Part shown: one piece after another, positions 63,676 through 64,000 of the stretch
How positions within the stretch are numbered: the stretch's first letter is position 1
How the letters are laid out: each line of letters starts with the position of its first letter
From: Labrys miyagiensis
GTDB taxonomy: Bacteria > Pseudomonadota > Alphaproteobacteria > Rhizobiales > Labraceae
Assembly (NCBI RefSeq): GCF_030160835.1
Contig: NZ_BSPC01000005.1
Span: 1 to 64,000, forward strand
Direction: 5' to 3'
Length of the DNA stretch: 64,000 bases
The notes under the pieces: model-generated
What the model was told of the DNA's origin: nothing
The model's database searches: none
What the model saw: only the letters and a program-made list of their open reading frames with translations
Translations under genes and position numbers: made by a program

Positions 63676-64000
63676 ATGCCGACCAAAGCGCTCTTATCCA
63701 GCCATCTTAACGGTTTTCTGCAAGGCCAGACTCGGCGGGAACTCTATCCCGCGATCGTCGCCGGGTTTCAAAGCGCCATTACTGAGAGGGTGCTGAAGCC
63801 AGGCGATGTCCTGCCGCCGGAACGCGATCTCAGTGCGACGCTCGGTGTCTCGCGCAATCTCGTTCGCCGCGCACTCCAGACCCTGGAAGGCGAGGGTATC
63901 CTGGTGACGCGCCATGGTTCCGGAACCGTCGTGTCGCAAGATTTCCGCCGTTCCACCAACTCCATCCTCGGCTTCTCGGAGGAAACACGCCGGCGCGGCA
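63676..64000 (+). CDS. GntR-family regulator, copy 2 (cut by window end)
   Basis: The first 108 codons are nearly identical to the GntR gene at 59277 (for example MPTKALLSSHLNGFLQGQ and the full helix-turn-helix DLSATLGVSRNLVRRAL). The frame is open at the window edge. Same ribosome-site context as copy 1. A recent duplication or a paralogous pair is indicated. Confidence 0.9.
   Translation, partial: MPTKALLSSHLNGFLQGQTRRELYPAIVAGFQSAITERVLKPGDVLPPERDLSATLGVSRNLVRRALQTLEGEGILVTRHGSGTVVSQDFRRSTNSILGFSEETRRRG

Overview
The window looks like chromosomal DNA from a high-GC alphaproteobacterium of the order Hyphomicrobiales (Rhizobiales). Pointers to this are a DivL-type pseudokinase next to a TsaE-AmgK fusion and a MurU-like gene, a DUF1674 protein, an OlsB-like acyltransferase, and several classes of palindromic intergenic repeats common in that order. 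Genus cannot be fixed from the sequence alone. No rRNA, tRNA or CRISPR array was seen.

Layout. 1-5.3 kb is accessory: a short inverted-repeat element, arylamine N-acetyltransferase, a 2-keto-4-pentenoate hydratase-like gene, a decayed IS5/IS427-type element, a cytidine-deaminase-like gene followed by a second right end of the same IS, an intact IS6-type element and a small lipoprotein. 5.5-18.2 kb is core: gyrB, an unusual 992-aa fusion of a SerC-like aminotransferase with a SerA-like dehydrogenase, a ParDE module, and the divL, tsaE-amgK, murU block. 18.4-33 kb mixes amine and one-carbon metabolism (PuuB-like oxidase, trimethylamine monooxygenase, dimethylglycine/sarcosine dehydrogenase, choline-kinase-like phosphotransferase) with regulators, transporters and toxin-antitoxin modules (RES/Xre, RelE/ParE with a ribbon-helix-helix partner, orphan HicB). 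33-37 kb has an AhpD-like gene overlapping a SigJ-type ECF sigma factor broken by an amber codon, then small genes. 37-48 kb carries a cyclase-AAA-TPR regulator, folD, an L,D-transpeptidase, a GH94 phosphorylase, slyX and a membrane-anchored Mrr-like nuclease. 48-60 kb has an AraC/MFS pair, two divergent citrate synthase paralogues (one with an N-terminal helix-turn-helix), comM, a membrane protein, an acyltransferase, an M3 peptidase, a molybdopterin oxidoreductase and a GntR regulator. 60-64 kb is gene-poor and repeat-rich, with a LuxR-type regulator and the start of a second, nearly identical GntR gene cut by the window end.

How the genes fit together. TsaE-AmgK and MurU carry two successive peptidoglycan-recycling steps and are translationally coupled. 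Tmm, the FAD/GcvT dehydrogenase and FolD could feed methyl groups from methylated amines into tetrahydrofolate. The two citrate synthases share a 97-bp divergent promoter containing a palindrome.

The most striking unexplained signal is a set of modular palindromic elements of about 30-200 bp. Arms differ between loci, but several share a GCTCTTGG-like segment beside the stem. Most sit between convergent genes, one is nested inside another, and some supply the last codons or the stop of the adjacent gene.
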